A stretch of DNA of 64,000 bases from assembly GCA_905215345.1 (NCBI GenBank), contig CAJMPR010000008.1:62001-126000 (forward strand). Direction: 5' to 3'. Made by a program: the position numbers and the translations under genes. This stretch comes from an uncultured bacterium (GTDB taxonomy: Bacteria; Bacteroidota; Bacteroidia; Bacteroidales; Bacteroidaceae). Below, piece after piece: positions 1-7,642 of the stretch (the first letter of the stretch is position 1; each line of letters opens with the position of its first letter). Below the pieces are notes generated by a model. The model saw nothing but the letters and a program-made list of their open reading frames with translations, did no database searches and had not been told where the DNA came from.

Positions 1-212
1 TCTTCCGAACAAAAATCATGGAAACGCAACCGGTTTTCAGCGGCAATCTTCGCGTTGACACGCAAAAGTATCTCTAATTCCCCCGCAGTATATTGCGACA
101 TTTCCAAAGCATTCCGTACCGCCTCCACCTCAAAGTGCGGGGTAGTCACGGAGGGTACGACAAGGGAACAACGCGATGCCATTGTTTTGGCGCAAGAAAT
201 AAATGCAAGCAT
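1..212 (-). CDS. yaaA: Peroxide stress protein YaaA family (DUF328), N-terminal part
   Basis: The leftward frame starts at an ATG whose first base is position 212 and runs off the left edge, so only about 70 residues are visible. It begins MLAFISCAKTMA and continues with FEVEAVRNALEMSQYTAGEL and VNAKIAAENRLRFHDF, which is the characteristic N-terminus of the YaaA/UPF0246 family (LSCAKTM, then an ALxMSQ helix, then VNxKIAxEN). In E. coli YaaA lowers intracellular iron during peroxide stress and binds DNA; the Bacteroides role is inferred from family. No strong Shine-Dalgarno is seen, which is normal in this phylum. A TATTTTTG -7 box lies about 105 bases upstream. The overlapping rightward frame at 55-474 is a shadow. 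Confidence 0.85.
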   Translation of the reverse strand, partial: MLAFISCAKTMASRCSLVVPSVTTPHFEVEAVRNALEMSQYTAGELEILLRVNAKIAAENRLRFHDFCSE

Positions 213-316
213 AATTTGGCTTCGTTTAATGATTAAAAGTTGGCTTTTTAATTCAGTTAGACTTTGCGTCAAGGCAAATGCTAACCAATTCTTATTGACT
301 CCTTATTTAGACATTA

Positions 317-324
317 CAAAAATA
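317..324 (-). promoter_or_regulatory. Putative promoter -7 box of yaaA
   Basis: On the minus strand this reads TATTTTTG, a match to the Bacteroidota -7 consensus TAnnTTTG. It would give a leader of about 100 bases before the yaaA start. No clear -33 TTTG sits at the expected distance, so the call rests on one box. Confidence 0.4.
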
Positions 325-496
325 AGGGAATTTAGCAAAGAATACATATCATTGAGAATATTTTCTTTTATAAGTCACATCCTTTTCAAGAGTTTTTCAT
401 ACCTTTACAGCTTGTTGGAGAAATGTACGCATACGAGACGTAAAGACTCCCCCTTCTCCGGCACTCTGAGATAGAAAAAGAAAAATAATATATAAA

Positions 497-2212
497 ATGA
501 CTCACAAATGGAATTATTCACCCATTACATCCGAACAGGCAGAAGTTAGCCAACAACTGGCACAAGAGTTAGGGATTAGCCCCATACTCGGAGGATTGTT
601 GGTGGAGCGGGGAATAACGACGGCGGCCAGCGCCAAGAAGTTTTTCCGCCCGCAACTACCGGATTTATACGACCCGTTCCTTATGAAGGATATGAACGTG
701 GCCGTAGAGCGCCTGAATCAGGCGATGGGAAAGAAAGAGCGTATTCTGATTTATGGAGATTATGATGTGGACGGAACCACCGCCGTGGCACTGGTCTACA
801 AGTTTATCCAACAGTTCTATTCGAACATAGACTATTACATCCCCGACCGCTATAACGAAGGGTATGGGGTTTCAACCCAAGGTGTGGATTATGCCGCAGC
901 ATCCGGTGTAGGATTGATTATTGTACTGGATTGTGGCATCAAAGCCGTAGAAGAAATCGCCTATGCCAAAGAGAAAGGTATTGATTTTATCATCTGCGAT
1001 CATCACGTACCCGATGATGTACTCCCGCCTGCCGTAGCTATCCTGAATGCTAAGCGTTCCGATAATACGTATCCGTACGAACATCTGTCGGGTTGCGGAG
1101 TGGGCTTCAAGTTCATGCAGGCATTTGCCATCAGCAACGGGATTGAGTTTCATCACCTGATTCCTTTACTCGACCTTTGTGCCGTCAGTATCGCATCGGA
1201 TATCGTGCCTATCATGGGTGAGAACCGTATCCTTGCCTATCATGGTTTGAAACAACTCAACAGTAATCCGAGCGTAGGATTAAAAGCCATTATCGATGTA
1301 TGCGGACTGGCGGAAAAGGAAATAACCGTCAGCGACATCGTCTTCAAGATTGGCCCGCGTATCAACGCTTCCGGACGCATACAAAACGGTAAGGAAGCAG
1401 TAGACTTATTGACTGAAAAGGATTTCTCCCTCGCTTTGGAGAAGGCCGGGCAAATAAACCAGTACAACGAAACCCGCAAAGACCTCGACAAGACCATGAC
1501 CGAAGAGGCGAACCAAATCGTAGCCGAATTGGAAGGGTTGGCAGACCGACGTTCTATCGTATTGTATAACGAGGATTGGCATAAAGGAGTTATCGGTATT
1601 GTCGCTTCCCGACTGACGGAAGTTTATTACCGTCCTGCCGTAGTTTTGACACGCACGGATGACATGGCAACCGGTTCAGCCCGTTCCGTTTCAGGCTTTG
1701 ATGTTTACAAGGCTATCGAGCATTGCCGGGATTTACTGGAGAACTTTGGCGGACATACGTATGCCGCCGGACTTTCCATGAAGGTAGAGAACGTCCCCGC
1801 TTTCACGGAACGTTTCGAAGAGTTCGTATCTAATCATATCCTGCCGGAGCAAACCAGCGCTGTAATCGACATTAGTGCGGAGATTGACTTCAGAGATATC
1901 ACTCCCAAATTTTGCAGTGACCTTAAGAAGTTCAATCCGTTCGGTCCGGACAATACCAAACCGGTATTCTGTACCCATAATGTCTATGATTACGGAACCA
2001 GCAAGGTGGTAGGACGCGACCAGGAACATATCAAACTGGAACTGGTGGATAACAAGTCGAACAACGTGATGAATGGTATTGCTTTCGGGCAAAGTTCGCA
2101 CGTTCGCTTTATCAAGACCAAACGTTCATTCGACATCTGTTACACTATCGAGGAGAACACCCACAAACGGGGCGAAGTGCAGTTACAGATTGAGGATATT
2201 AAGCCGAATTAA
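497..2212 (+). CDS. recJ: Single-stranded-DNA-specific exonuclease RecJ
   Basis: 571 residues, full length for RecJ. It degrades single-stranded DNA 5' to 3' in recombinational and mismatch repair. The DHH phosphoesterase domain shows GDYDVDG at 87-93, LDCG at 144-147 and CDHH at 167-170, the metal-binding motifs of the family. The DHHA1 domain follows, with GPRINASGR near residue 285 and the GGH motif at 418-420. The C-terminal part fits the RecJ OB-fold domain. The next gene, recQ, lies 102 bases downstream on the same strand; RecQ helicase and RecJ nuclease act together in the RecF pathway, so the pairing makes functional sense. The spacer between them holds a hairpin element. Confidence 0.96.
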   Translation: MTHKWNYSPITSEQAEVSQQLAQELGISPILGGLLVERGITTAASAKKFFRPQLPDLYDPFLMKDMNVAVERLNQAMGKKERILIYGDYDVDGTTAVALVYKFIQQFYSNIDYYIPDRYNEGYGVSTQGVDYAAASGVGLIIVLDCGIKAVEEIAYAKEKGIDFIICDHHVPDDVLPPAVAILNAKRSDNTYPYEHLSGCGVGFKFMQAFAISNGIEFHHLIPLLDLCAVSIASDIVPIMGENRILAYHGLKQLNSNPSVGLKAIIDVCGLAEKEITVSDIVFKIGPRINASGRIQNGKEAVDLLTEKDFSLALEKAGQINQYNETRKDLDKTMTEEANQIVAELEGLADRRSIVLYNEDWHKGVIGIVASRLTEVYYRPAVVLTRTDDMATGSARSVSGFDVYKAIEHCRDLLENFGGHTYAAGLSMKVENVPAFTERFEEFVSNHILPEQTSAVIDISAEIDFRDITPKFCSDLKKFNPFGPDNTKPVFCTHNVYDYGTSKVVGRDQEHIKLELVDNKSNNVMNGIAFGQSSHVRFIKTKRSFDICYTIEENTHKRGEVQLQIEDIKPN

Positions 2213-2216
2213 AAAA

Positions 2217-2310
2217 GGTGGTAGGGTGATGATAGAGTGGTAGAGTGATATTACCTTATTACTCTATCATCACTCTACCACCCTATCACTTTAGCACCCT
2301 ATCATTCTAT
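2217..2310. repeat. Palindromic intergenic element A (recJ-recQ)
   Basis: The arms at 2217-2237 and 2262-2282 are inverted repeats with 20 of 21 bases paired. Both are built of degenerate 7-base units of the type CTATCAY/CTACCAC, and further units continue to about 2310, just before the recQ start. It has the architecture of the other intergenic elements in this window but no recognisable conserved core. It lies between same-strand genes. Confidence 0.7.
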
Positions 2311-2314
2311 ATCC

Positions 2315-4213
2315 ATGTATCAAGAAATTCTAAAGCAATATTGGGGCTATGATAACTTCCGGGGTATTCAGGAAGAGATCATCAACAGTATCGGTGCAGA
2401 TAAAGATACATTGGGGCTGATGCCTACCGGTGGCGGTAAATCTATCACTTTCCAGGTTCCGGCACTTGCTAAAGAGGGGATGTGCCTTGTTATTACCCCC
2501 TTGATTGCCTTGATGAAAGACCAGGTGCAGAACCTGAAGAAACGGGGTATCAAAGCATTGGCTATTTATTCCGGCATGAGTCGCCAGGAGATTATCATCA
2601 CGCTCGAAAACTGCATCTTCGGCAACTATAAGTTTCTCTATATCTCCCCCGAACGACTGGATACAGAAATCTTCCGTACCAAGTTGCCGAAGATGAAAAT
2701 CAGCATGATTACAGTCGATGAAAGCCATTGTATCTCACAGTGGGGATACGACTTTCGCCCGGCATACTTGAATATAGCCGAAATACGTAAGCTGTTGCCG
2801 GATGTACCCGTGCTGGCTTTGACTGCCACCGCCACTCCCGAAGTGGTAAAAGACATCCAAGCCCGCCTGCATTTTCGTGAAGAGAATGTATTCCGAATGA
2901 GTTTCGAGCGCAAAAACCTCGCATACATCGTCCGTAAGACTGAAAACAAGACGGGAGAGCTGCTACATATATTACGCAGCATGGCCGGTAGTGCTATCAT
3001 CTATGTCCGCAACCGTCGCCGTACCAAAGAAATCACAGAACTGCTGCATAATGAAGATATCACCGCAGACTTCTATCATGCCGGATTGGACGATGCCACC
3101 AAAGACATCCGCCAACACCGCTGGCAGTCGGGCGAGAGCCGCGTAATGGTGGCCACCAATGCTTTCGGTATGGGGATTGACAAACCGGATGTCCGTATCG
3201 TCATCCATATGGATCTCCCGGATTCTATTGAAGCCTATTTTCAGGAAGCCGGCCGGGCAGGACGTGACGGACAAAAGGCATATGCGGCCATACTCTATAC
3301 CAAATCAGATAAAACAACCCTTCATAAACGCATCCCCGATAACTTTCCTGAAAAGGAATACATCAAGGAAGTATACGAGCATCTGCAATATTACTACCAA
3401 ATGGCAATGGGTGACGGGCAGGATTGCGTGCGCGAGTTTAATATCGAAGACTTTTGCCGGAAGTTCAAGTATTTCCCCGTTCCGGTAGACAGCGCGTTGA
3501 AACTTCTTACCCAAGCCGGTTATCTGGAATATACGAGTGAGCAGGACAATGCTTCACGGCTGCTTTTCACCATCCGCAGGGATGAACTGTATAAATTGCG
3601 GGAATTGGGTGAAGACATGGACAAGTTGATTCAAACCATTCTGCGTTCGTACACCGGCGTTTTCACAGACTATGCTTTCATCAACGAGGACTCACTTGCC
3701 ATACGTACAGGGCTTACCCGCCGCCAGGTATACGAACAACTGATCCGCCTTGCCAAACTACGTATCGTCAGTTATATTCCCCAAAAGAAGACACCTTATA
3801 TAATATACACGCGCGGGCGAGTGGAAATGCAGCATATCAATATCCCGCCTGCCATTTACGAAAAGCGCAAAGAACGTCACGAGAAACGTATCGAGGCTAT
3901 GTTGGAATATGTCACCAATGATACCGTCTGCCGCAGCCGTATGCTATTGCGCTATTTCGGAGAGAAAAACGAGCATAATTGTGGAGTGTGCGATACTTGT
4001 ATCAGCCTGCGAAACAAGGATACGGCAAAGGATGTTTCCTCCAAAGAGCTTATTGAACAAATATACCGGATACTATCTGTCCGGCCTTTAACTCCGGCTA
4101 CCCTATCTGAAGAACTTACCGTAAATAAGGATGTACTTACCGAAGTCTTGCACCAATTACTGGAAGAGGAGAAAATTATTGCTGTGGACGGTATGCTGCA
4201 AATCAAAAAATAA
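2315..4213 (+). CDS. recQ: ATP-dependent DNA helicase RecQ
   Basis: 632 residues. A 3'-5' superfamily 2 helicase for recombination and fork repair. Walker A is PTGGGKS at 37-43; motif II is DESH at 135-138 (DEAH in E. coli), followed by the RecQ aromatic-rich loop CISQWGYDFRP. Motif VI appears as QEAGRAGRDG. The zinc-binding domain has Cys539, Cys556, Cys559 and Cys562, and a winged-helix segment precedes the C-terminus. The last ~75 residues are a short variant tail rather than a clear HRDC domain. The start is the ATG directly after the palindromic element; the gene is probably co-transcribed with recJ. Confidence 0.96.
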   Translation: MYQEILKQYWGYDNFRGIQEEIINSIGADKDTLGLMPTGGGKSITFQVPALAKEGMCLVITPLIALMKDQVQNLKKRGIKALAIYSGMSRQEIIITLENCIFGNYKFLYISPERLDTEIFRTKLPKMKISMITVDESHCISQWGYDFRPAYLNIAEIRKLLPDVPVLALTATATPEVVKDIQARLHFREENVFRMSFERKNLAYIVRKTENKTGELLHILRSMAGSAIIYVRNRRRTKEITELLHNEDITADFYHAGLDDATKDIRQHRWQSGESRVMVATNAFGMGIDKPDVRIVIHMDLPDSIEAYFQEAGRAGRDGQKAYAAILYTKSDKTTLHKRIPDNFPEKEYIKEVYEHLQYYYQMAMGDGQDCVREFNIEDFCRKFKYFPVPVDSALKLLTQAGYLEYTSEQDNASRLLFTIRRDELYKLRELGEDMDKLIQTILRSYTGVFTDYAFINEDSLAIRTGLTRRQVYEQLIRLAKLRIVSYIPQKKTPYIIYTRGRVEMQHINIPPAIYEKRKERHEKRIEAMLEYVTNDTVCRSRMLLRYFGEKNEHNCGVCDTCISLRNKDTAKDVSSKELIEQIYRILSVRPLTPATLSEELTVNKDVLTEVLHQLLEEEKIIAVDGMLQIKK

Positions 4214-4218
4214 TTCAT

Positions 4219-4226
4219 TACTTTTG
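4219..4226 (+). promoter_or_regulatory. Putative promoter -7 box of the TPR gene
   Basis: TACTTTTG matches TAnnTTTG and lies six bases after the recQ stop and about 60 bases before the next start codon. No convincing -33 element is seen. Confidence 0.5.
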
Positions 4227-4288
4227 TGGAATAAAATAAGCAATCAGTAGTAATTCAAAGTTAGTTTTAACGATAAACACATATAACC

Positions 4289-5248
4289 ATGGGATTCTTT
4301 AAATCTTTTTTCTCCGGCAAACCCGCAAATCCGGAAGAGGAAAAACAAAAAAACAATCAAAAGAACTTCGAAATATTCAAGTATGACGGCATGCGTGCCC
4401 AGCGTATGGGACGTAATGACTACGCCATCAAGTGTTTCACCGAAGCCCTCGACTTGCAGGAAGACTTTGAAACAATGGGCTATCTGGCACAAGTCTATAT
4501 CCAGACCAACGCTCTGGAGGAAGCACATCAAATCCTGGACCGTATGATTAAAATGGAGCCGGAGCACACTTCAACATTCCTGACCCTTGCCAACGTATGT
4601 TATATGCAAGAAGACTATCCCGCCATGGCGGAAGCAGCACAAAAAGCCATCGCTCTGGAAGAGGGAAACGCTATGGCGTATTATCTGCTCGGCAAGGCAA
4701 ACAACGGACAAAATGACGACCTCATGTCTGTTGCCCATCTAACAAAGGCCATTGTCCTGAAAGACGACTTCATCGAAGCCCGCCTGCTACGTGCGGAAGC
4801 CCTGATAAAAATGCAACAATATAAAGATGCCACAGAAGATATTGACGCTATACTCGCGCAGGACCCAGACGACGAAAGCGCTTTATTGCTTCGTGGAAAA
4901 GTCAAGGAAGCTACGGGTAATACCGAAGAAGCGGAAACCGATTACAGCAACATTATCGAACTGAATCCTTTCAATGAACAGGCTTTTCTCAATTTAGGCC
5001 AACTCTACATTACACAAAAGAAGTATGTCGAAGCCATAACACTCTTTGATGAGGCCATCGAAATCAACCCTAACTTTGCGCAAGCCTACCACGAACGTGG
5101 CCGCGCCAAGTTATTGAACGGTGACAAGGATGGGTCTGTAGAAGACATGAAGAAAGGGCTGGAACTGAACCCTAAAGAGGCGGAAGGACTCAACGGGCAG
5201 TATGGTAACCAACCGGGAGGAACTACCGGAAACATACTGGGCTTGTAA
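4289..5248 (+). CDS. Tetratricopeptide repeat protein
   Basis: 319 residues composed almost entirely of TPR helix pairs from about residue 30 to 300. Units typical of the fold include YDGMRAQRMGRNDYAIKCF, LAQVYIQTNALEEAHQIL, LGQLYITQKKYVEAITLF and YHERGRAKLLNGDKDGSVED. The first ~25 residues are basic and polar (MGFFKSFFSGKPANPEEE) with no signal peptide, so it is probably cytoplasmic. The C-terminus is a short Gly/Asn-rich tail. TPR arrays bind partner proteins; the partner cannot be deduced. It has its own candidate promoter after recQ and is followed by the attenuated aromatic operon, to which it is not obviously related. Confidence 0.88.
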   Translation: MGFFKSFFSGKPANPEEEKQKNNQKNFEIFKYDGMRAQRMGRNDYAIKCFTEALDLQEDFETMGYLAQVYIQTNALEEAHQILDRMIKMEPEHTSTFLTLANVCYMQEDYPAMAEAAQKAIALEEGNAMAYYLLGKANNGQNDDLMSVAHLTKAIVLKDDFIEARLLRAEALIKMQQYKDATEDIDAILAQDPDDESALLLRGKVKEATGNTEEAETDYSNIIELNPFNEQAFLNLGQLYITQKKYVEAITLFDEAIEINPNFAQAYHERGRAKLLNGDKDGSVEDMKKGLELNPKEAEGLNGQYGNQPGGTTGNILGL

Positions 5249-5311
5249 GACTGATTTATTACCACAAATACACCTTTTAAGAAGCATTTATAAAAAAAAG
5301 TTCGTTTTTTA

Positions 5312-5341
5312 TTTGCATATAAAAGAAAAGTATTACTTTTG
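5312..5341 (+). promoter_or_regulatory. Promoter of the aromatic amino acid operon leader
   Basis: A TTTG at 5312-5315 and a TACTTTTG at 5334-5341 are separated by 18 bases, a good match to the Bacteroidota -33/-7 promoter. Transcription would begin near 5347, about 26 bases before the leader-peptide ATG, and include the whole attenuator. Confidence 0.75.
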
Positions 5342-5372
5342 TCGCGTAATTCAAAACAAAAGAATAGCAAGA

Positions 5373-5459
5373 ATGAAATCATTTACTTACGCATATTACT
5401 TCTTTTTTTACTTTTACTTTAGCCAGAAAGTAGAGCGGGAGTTTGTATGTGTCAAGTGA
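5373..5459 (+). CDS. Phe/Tyr-rich attenuator leader peptide
   Basis: A 28-residue frame starting MKSFTYAYYFFFYFYFSQK and ending at TGA 5457-5459. Eleven of the thirteen residues at positions 4-16 are Phe or Tyr, and residue 24 is Phe. It sits between a good promoter and an intrinsic terminator, directly upstream of a Phe/Tyr biosynthesis operon, as pheL does in enterobacteria. Codons 21-23 (GAGCGGGAG) contain the antiterminator strand, so ribosome position would decide which hairpin forms. The frame can be extended upstream to 5202, but that extension starts inside the TPR gene and before the promoter. The peptide itself is probably only a sensor. Confidence 0.9.
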   Translation: MKSFTYAYYFFFYFYFSQKVEREFVCVK

Positions 5460-5516
5460 CAGTGATGCTTAAGGACTGAATAGAGAACGAAAGTAATAAT
5501 ATACTGAATCCCGCTC
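5433..5516 (+). promoter_or_regulatory. Antiterminator pairing of the Phe/Tyr attenuator
   Basis: GAGCGGGA at 5433-5440, inside the leader peptide, is the exact reverse complement of TCCCGCTC at 5509-5516, which includes most of the left side of the terminator stem (5507-5514). A ribosome stalled on Phe/Tyr codons 4-16 (5382-5420) would leave the first strand free to pair and block the terminator. A ribosome reaching the stop codon would cover it and let the terminator fold. The mechanism is inferred by analogy with enterobacterial pheA and trp attenuation. Confidence 0.8.
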
Positions 5517-5542
5517 CATCGTATGGACGCGGGATTTTTTTT
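5507..5542 (+). terminator. Intrinsic terminator of the Phe/Tyr attenuator
   Basis: ATCCCGC (5508-5514) pairs with GCGGGAT (5529-5535), and the interior TCCAT/ATGGA (5515-5519 and 5523-5527) extends the stem to a CGT loop. A run of eight T follows (5535-5542). It stands 33 bases before the pheA start, where a constitutive terminator would make no sense, so it is read as conditional. Confidence 0.88.
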
Positions 5543-5574
5543 GTAGCATAACTAAGAAAACAAATAATCATAGA

Positions 5575-6423
5575 ATGAAAAAGGTAGCCATTCAAGGAAC
5601 ATTAGGTTCGTATCACGACATCGCCGCACATAAGTACTTTGCAGGAGAAGATATAGAATTAATCTGCTGTACCGACTTTGAAGACGTATTCGCAGCTATA
5701 AAGAAAGACAGCAAGACCATCGGTATGCTGGCGATAGAAAATACGATTGCTGGTAGCCTGTTGCACAACAACGAGTTGTTACGCCAGAGCGGGGCACAAA
5801 TCGTAGGAGAATACAAACTGCGCATCTCACACAGCTTTGTTTGCCTGCCCGATGAAGACTGGGACGACATAACAGAAGTCAACTCCCACCCTATCGCCTT
5901 GATGCAATGCCGCGATTTTCTGGGACAACACCCCAAGATTAAAGTTGTGGAAGGTGAAGACACGGCCCGGAGCGCCGAAATCATCAAAAAGGAAAACCTG
6001 AAAGGGCATGCAGCTATCTGCTCCAAAGCAGCGGCCGAACGTTACGGAATGAAAATATTACAGGAGGGTATTGAAACGAACAAGCATAACTTTACCCGTT
6101 TTCTGATAGTGGCCGATCCGTGGCAAGTAGACGAACTCAATCGTCATCGGGGTAAGGAAGTGGATAAGGCAAGCATGGTATTCACGCTGCCCCACACGGA
6201 AGGAAGCCTTTCACAAGTATTATCCATCCTGTCTTTCTATCGCATCAACCTGACAAAGATACAATCACTACCCATCATCGGGCGCGAATGGGAATATCAG
6301 TTTTATGTAGATATTGTTTTTGATAATGTACTGAGATATAAACAATCTATTGCGGCTATCACCCCGCTGACTAAAGAACTAAAAATATTAGGAGAATACG
6401 AAGATGGAAAATCAAGCATCTAA
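5575..6423 (+). CDS. pheA: Prephenate dehydratase with ACT domain
   Basis: 282 residues. Converts prephenate to phenylpyruvate, the committed step to phenylalanine. The catalytic domain (about 1-185) starts KKVAIQGTLGSYHDIAA and contains the family TRF motif in NKHNFTRFLIV. An ACT domain follows (about 200-275). In that domain the usual ESRP phenylalanine-binding motif reads QSLP (TKIQSLPIIGREWEYQF), and the GALV motif is GSLS, so feedback by Phe may be weak or different. There is no chorismate mutase domain; that activity is fused to the DAHP synthase two genes downstream. First gene of the operon, behind the Phe/Tyr attenuator; its 3' end overlaps the next gene by 20 bases. Confidence 0.95.
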   Translation: MKKVAIQGTLGSYHDIAAHKYFAGEDIELICCTDFEDVFAAIKKDSKTIGMLAIENTIAGSLLHNNELLRQSGAQIVGEYKLRISHSFVCLPDEDWDDITEVNSHPIALMQCRDFLGQHPKIKVVEGEDTARSAEIIKKENLKGHAAICSKAAAERYGMKILQEGIETNKHNFTRFLIVADPWQVDELNRHRGKEVDKASMVFTLPHTEGSLSQVLSILSFYRINLTKIQSLPIIGREWEYQFYVDIVFDNVLRYKQSIAAITPLTKELKILGEYEDGKSSI

Positions 6424-7582
6424 GAAAATACAGCCCGCCGGCCGATTGGCAAGCGTAAGCGAATACTACTTCTCCAAGAAGCTGAAAGAAGTAGCACAAA
6501 TGAATGCCGAAGGAAAGAATGTCATTAGTCTGGGAATAGGAAGCCCCGATATGCCTCCTTCCGAAAGTACCATAAAGACACTTTGCGAAGCCGCACAAAA
6601 TCCTGACGGACACGGATACATGCCTTATATCGGCATCCCCGAGTTGCGCCGCGGTTTTGCCGACTGGTATAAGAAATGGTACGGTGTGGAACTGAACCCC
6701 AATACGGAAATACAGCCTCTTATCGGCTCTAAGGAAGGTATTCTACACGTAACGCTGGCATTCGTCAATCCCGGTGAACAAGTTTTGGTACCTAATCCCG
6801 GTTACCCCACCTATACTTCATTAAGCAAGATTCTGGGTGCCGAGGTAGTAAACTACAACTTGAAAGAAGAGAATGGCTGGATGCCCGACTTTGACGAATT
6901 GGAAAAGATGGATATGAGCCGTGTAAAACTGATGTGGACTAACTATCCCAACATGCCGACAGGTGCGAATGCAACTCCGGAGCTTTACCAAAAGTTGGTA
7001 GACTTTGCCCGTCGCAAGGACATCGTCATTGTCAATGATAATCCTTACAGCTTTATCTTGAATGAGCATCCCATCAGTATCCTCAGCATACCGGGAGCCA
7101 AAGATTGCTGCATTGAGTTCAACTCTATGAGCAAGAGCCACAACATGCCGGGCTGGCGTATCGGCATGCTTGCTTCCAACGCCGACTTCGTGCAATGGAT
7201 ATTGAAAGTTAAAAGTAACATCGACAGTGGTATGTTCCGTGCTATGCAACTGGCTGCCGCCTCGGCACTGGAAGCCGAACAGGACTGGTACGATGGCAAC
7301 AACCGGAACTATCGCAGCCGCCGTCAACTGGCAGGCGAGATTATGCATGCCCTGGGATGCAGCTACGACGAAAAGCAGGTAGGCATGTTCCTTTGGGGCA
7401 AGATACCCGACAATTGCGTTGATGTTGAAGAACTGACAGAACGTGTCCTGCACGAAGCTCGGGTATTCATCACTCCGGGATTTATCTTCGGCAGTAACGG
7501 AAAAAGATACATCCGCATTTCACTCTGTTGCAAAGATGATAAACTGGTGGAAGCGTTGAAACGTATTCAAGCGATGAAGTAA
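6404..7582 (+). CDS. Class I/II aminotransferase, probably aromatic amino acid
   Basis: 392 residues, fold-type I PLP enzyme. The Schiff-base lysine is K244 in SMSKSHNMPGWRIG; NPGYPTY (131-137), NYPNMPTG (180-187) and the substrate-carboxylate Arg in RYIRIS near the C-terminus are all visible. The sequence resembles the AspC/LL-DAP aminotransferase branch common in Bacteroidota. Its position inside a Phe/Tyr operon, overlapping pheA by 20 bases, suggests that it transaminates phenylpyruvate and 4-hydroxyphenylpyruvate; the specificity is inferred from context. Translational coupling to pheA is likely. Confidence 0.9.
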   Translation: MENQASKKIQPAGRLASVSEYYFSKKLKEVAQMNAEGKNVISLGIGSPDMPPSESTIKTLCEAAQNPDGHGYMPYIGIPELRRGFADWYKKWYGVELNPNTEIQPLIGSKEGILHVTLAFVNPGEQVLVPNPGYPTYTSLSKILGAEVVNYNLKEENGWMPDFDELEKMDMSRVKLMWTNYPNMPTGANATPELYQKLVDFARRKDIVIVNDNPYSFILNEHPISILSIPGAKDCCIEFNSMSKSHNMPGWRIGMLASNADFVQWILKVKSNIDSGMFRAMQLAAASALEAEQDWYDGNNRNYRSRRQLAGEIMHALGCSYDEKQVGMFLWGKIPDNCVDVEELTERVLHEARVFITPGFIFGSNGKRYIRISLCCKDDKLVEALKRIQAMK

Positions 7583-7642
7583 TGGAACAAAAGAGACTGA
7601 TAACAACTTATTAACAAGAATATAATAAAAAAGATAGAAAAT

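Noticed and set aside
55..474. Rightward open frame of 139 codons at the left edge
   Set aside because: It overlaps the clearly recognisable yaaA start on the other strand, and its translation resembles no family and has a Leu/Ser-rich random tail.
2711..2731. DESH instead of DEAH in RecQ motif II as a sign of inactivity
   Set aside because: All other helicase motifs and the zinc ligands are intact, and Ser at this position is a known tolerated variant among superfamily 2 helicases.
5202..5459. Longer version of the leader peptide frame starting in the TPR gene
   Set aside because: Its first half lies inside the TPR gene and upstream of the operon promoter; only the part from 5373 is in the leader transcript.
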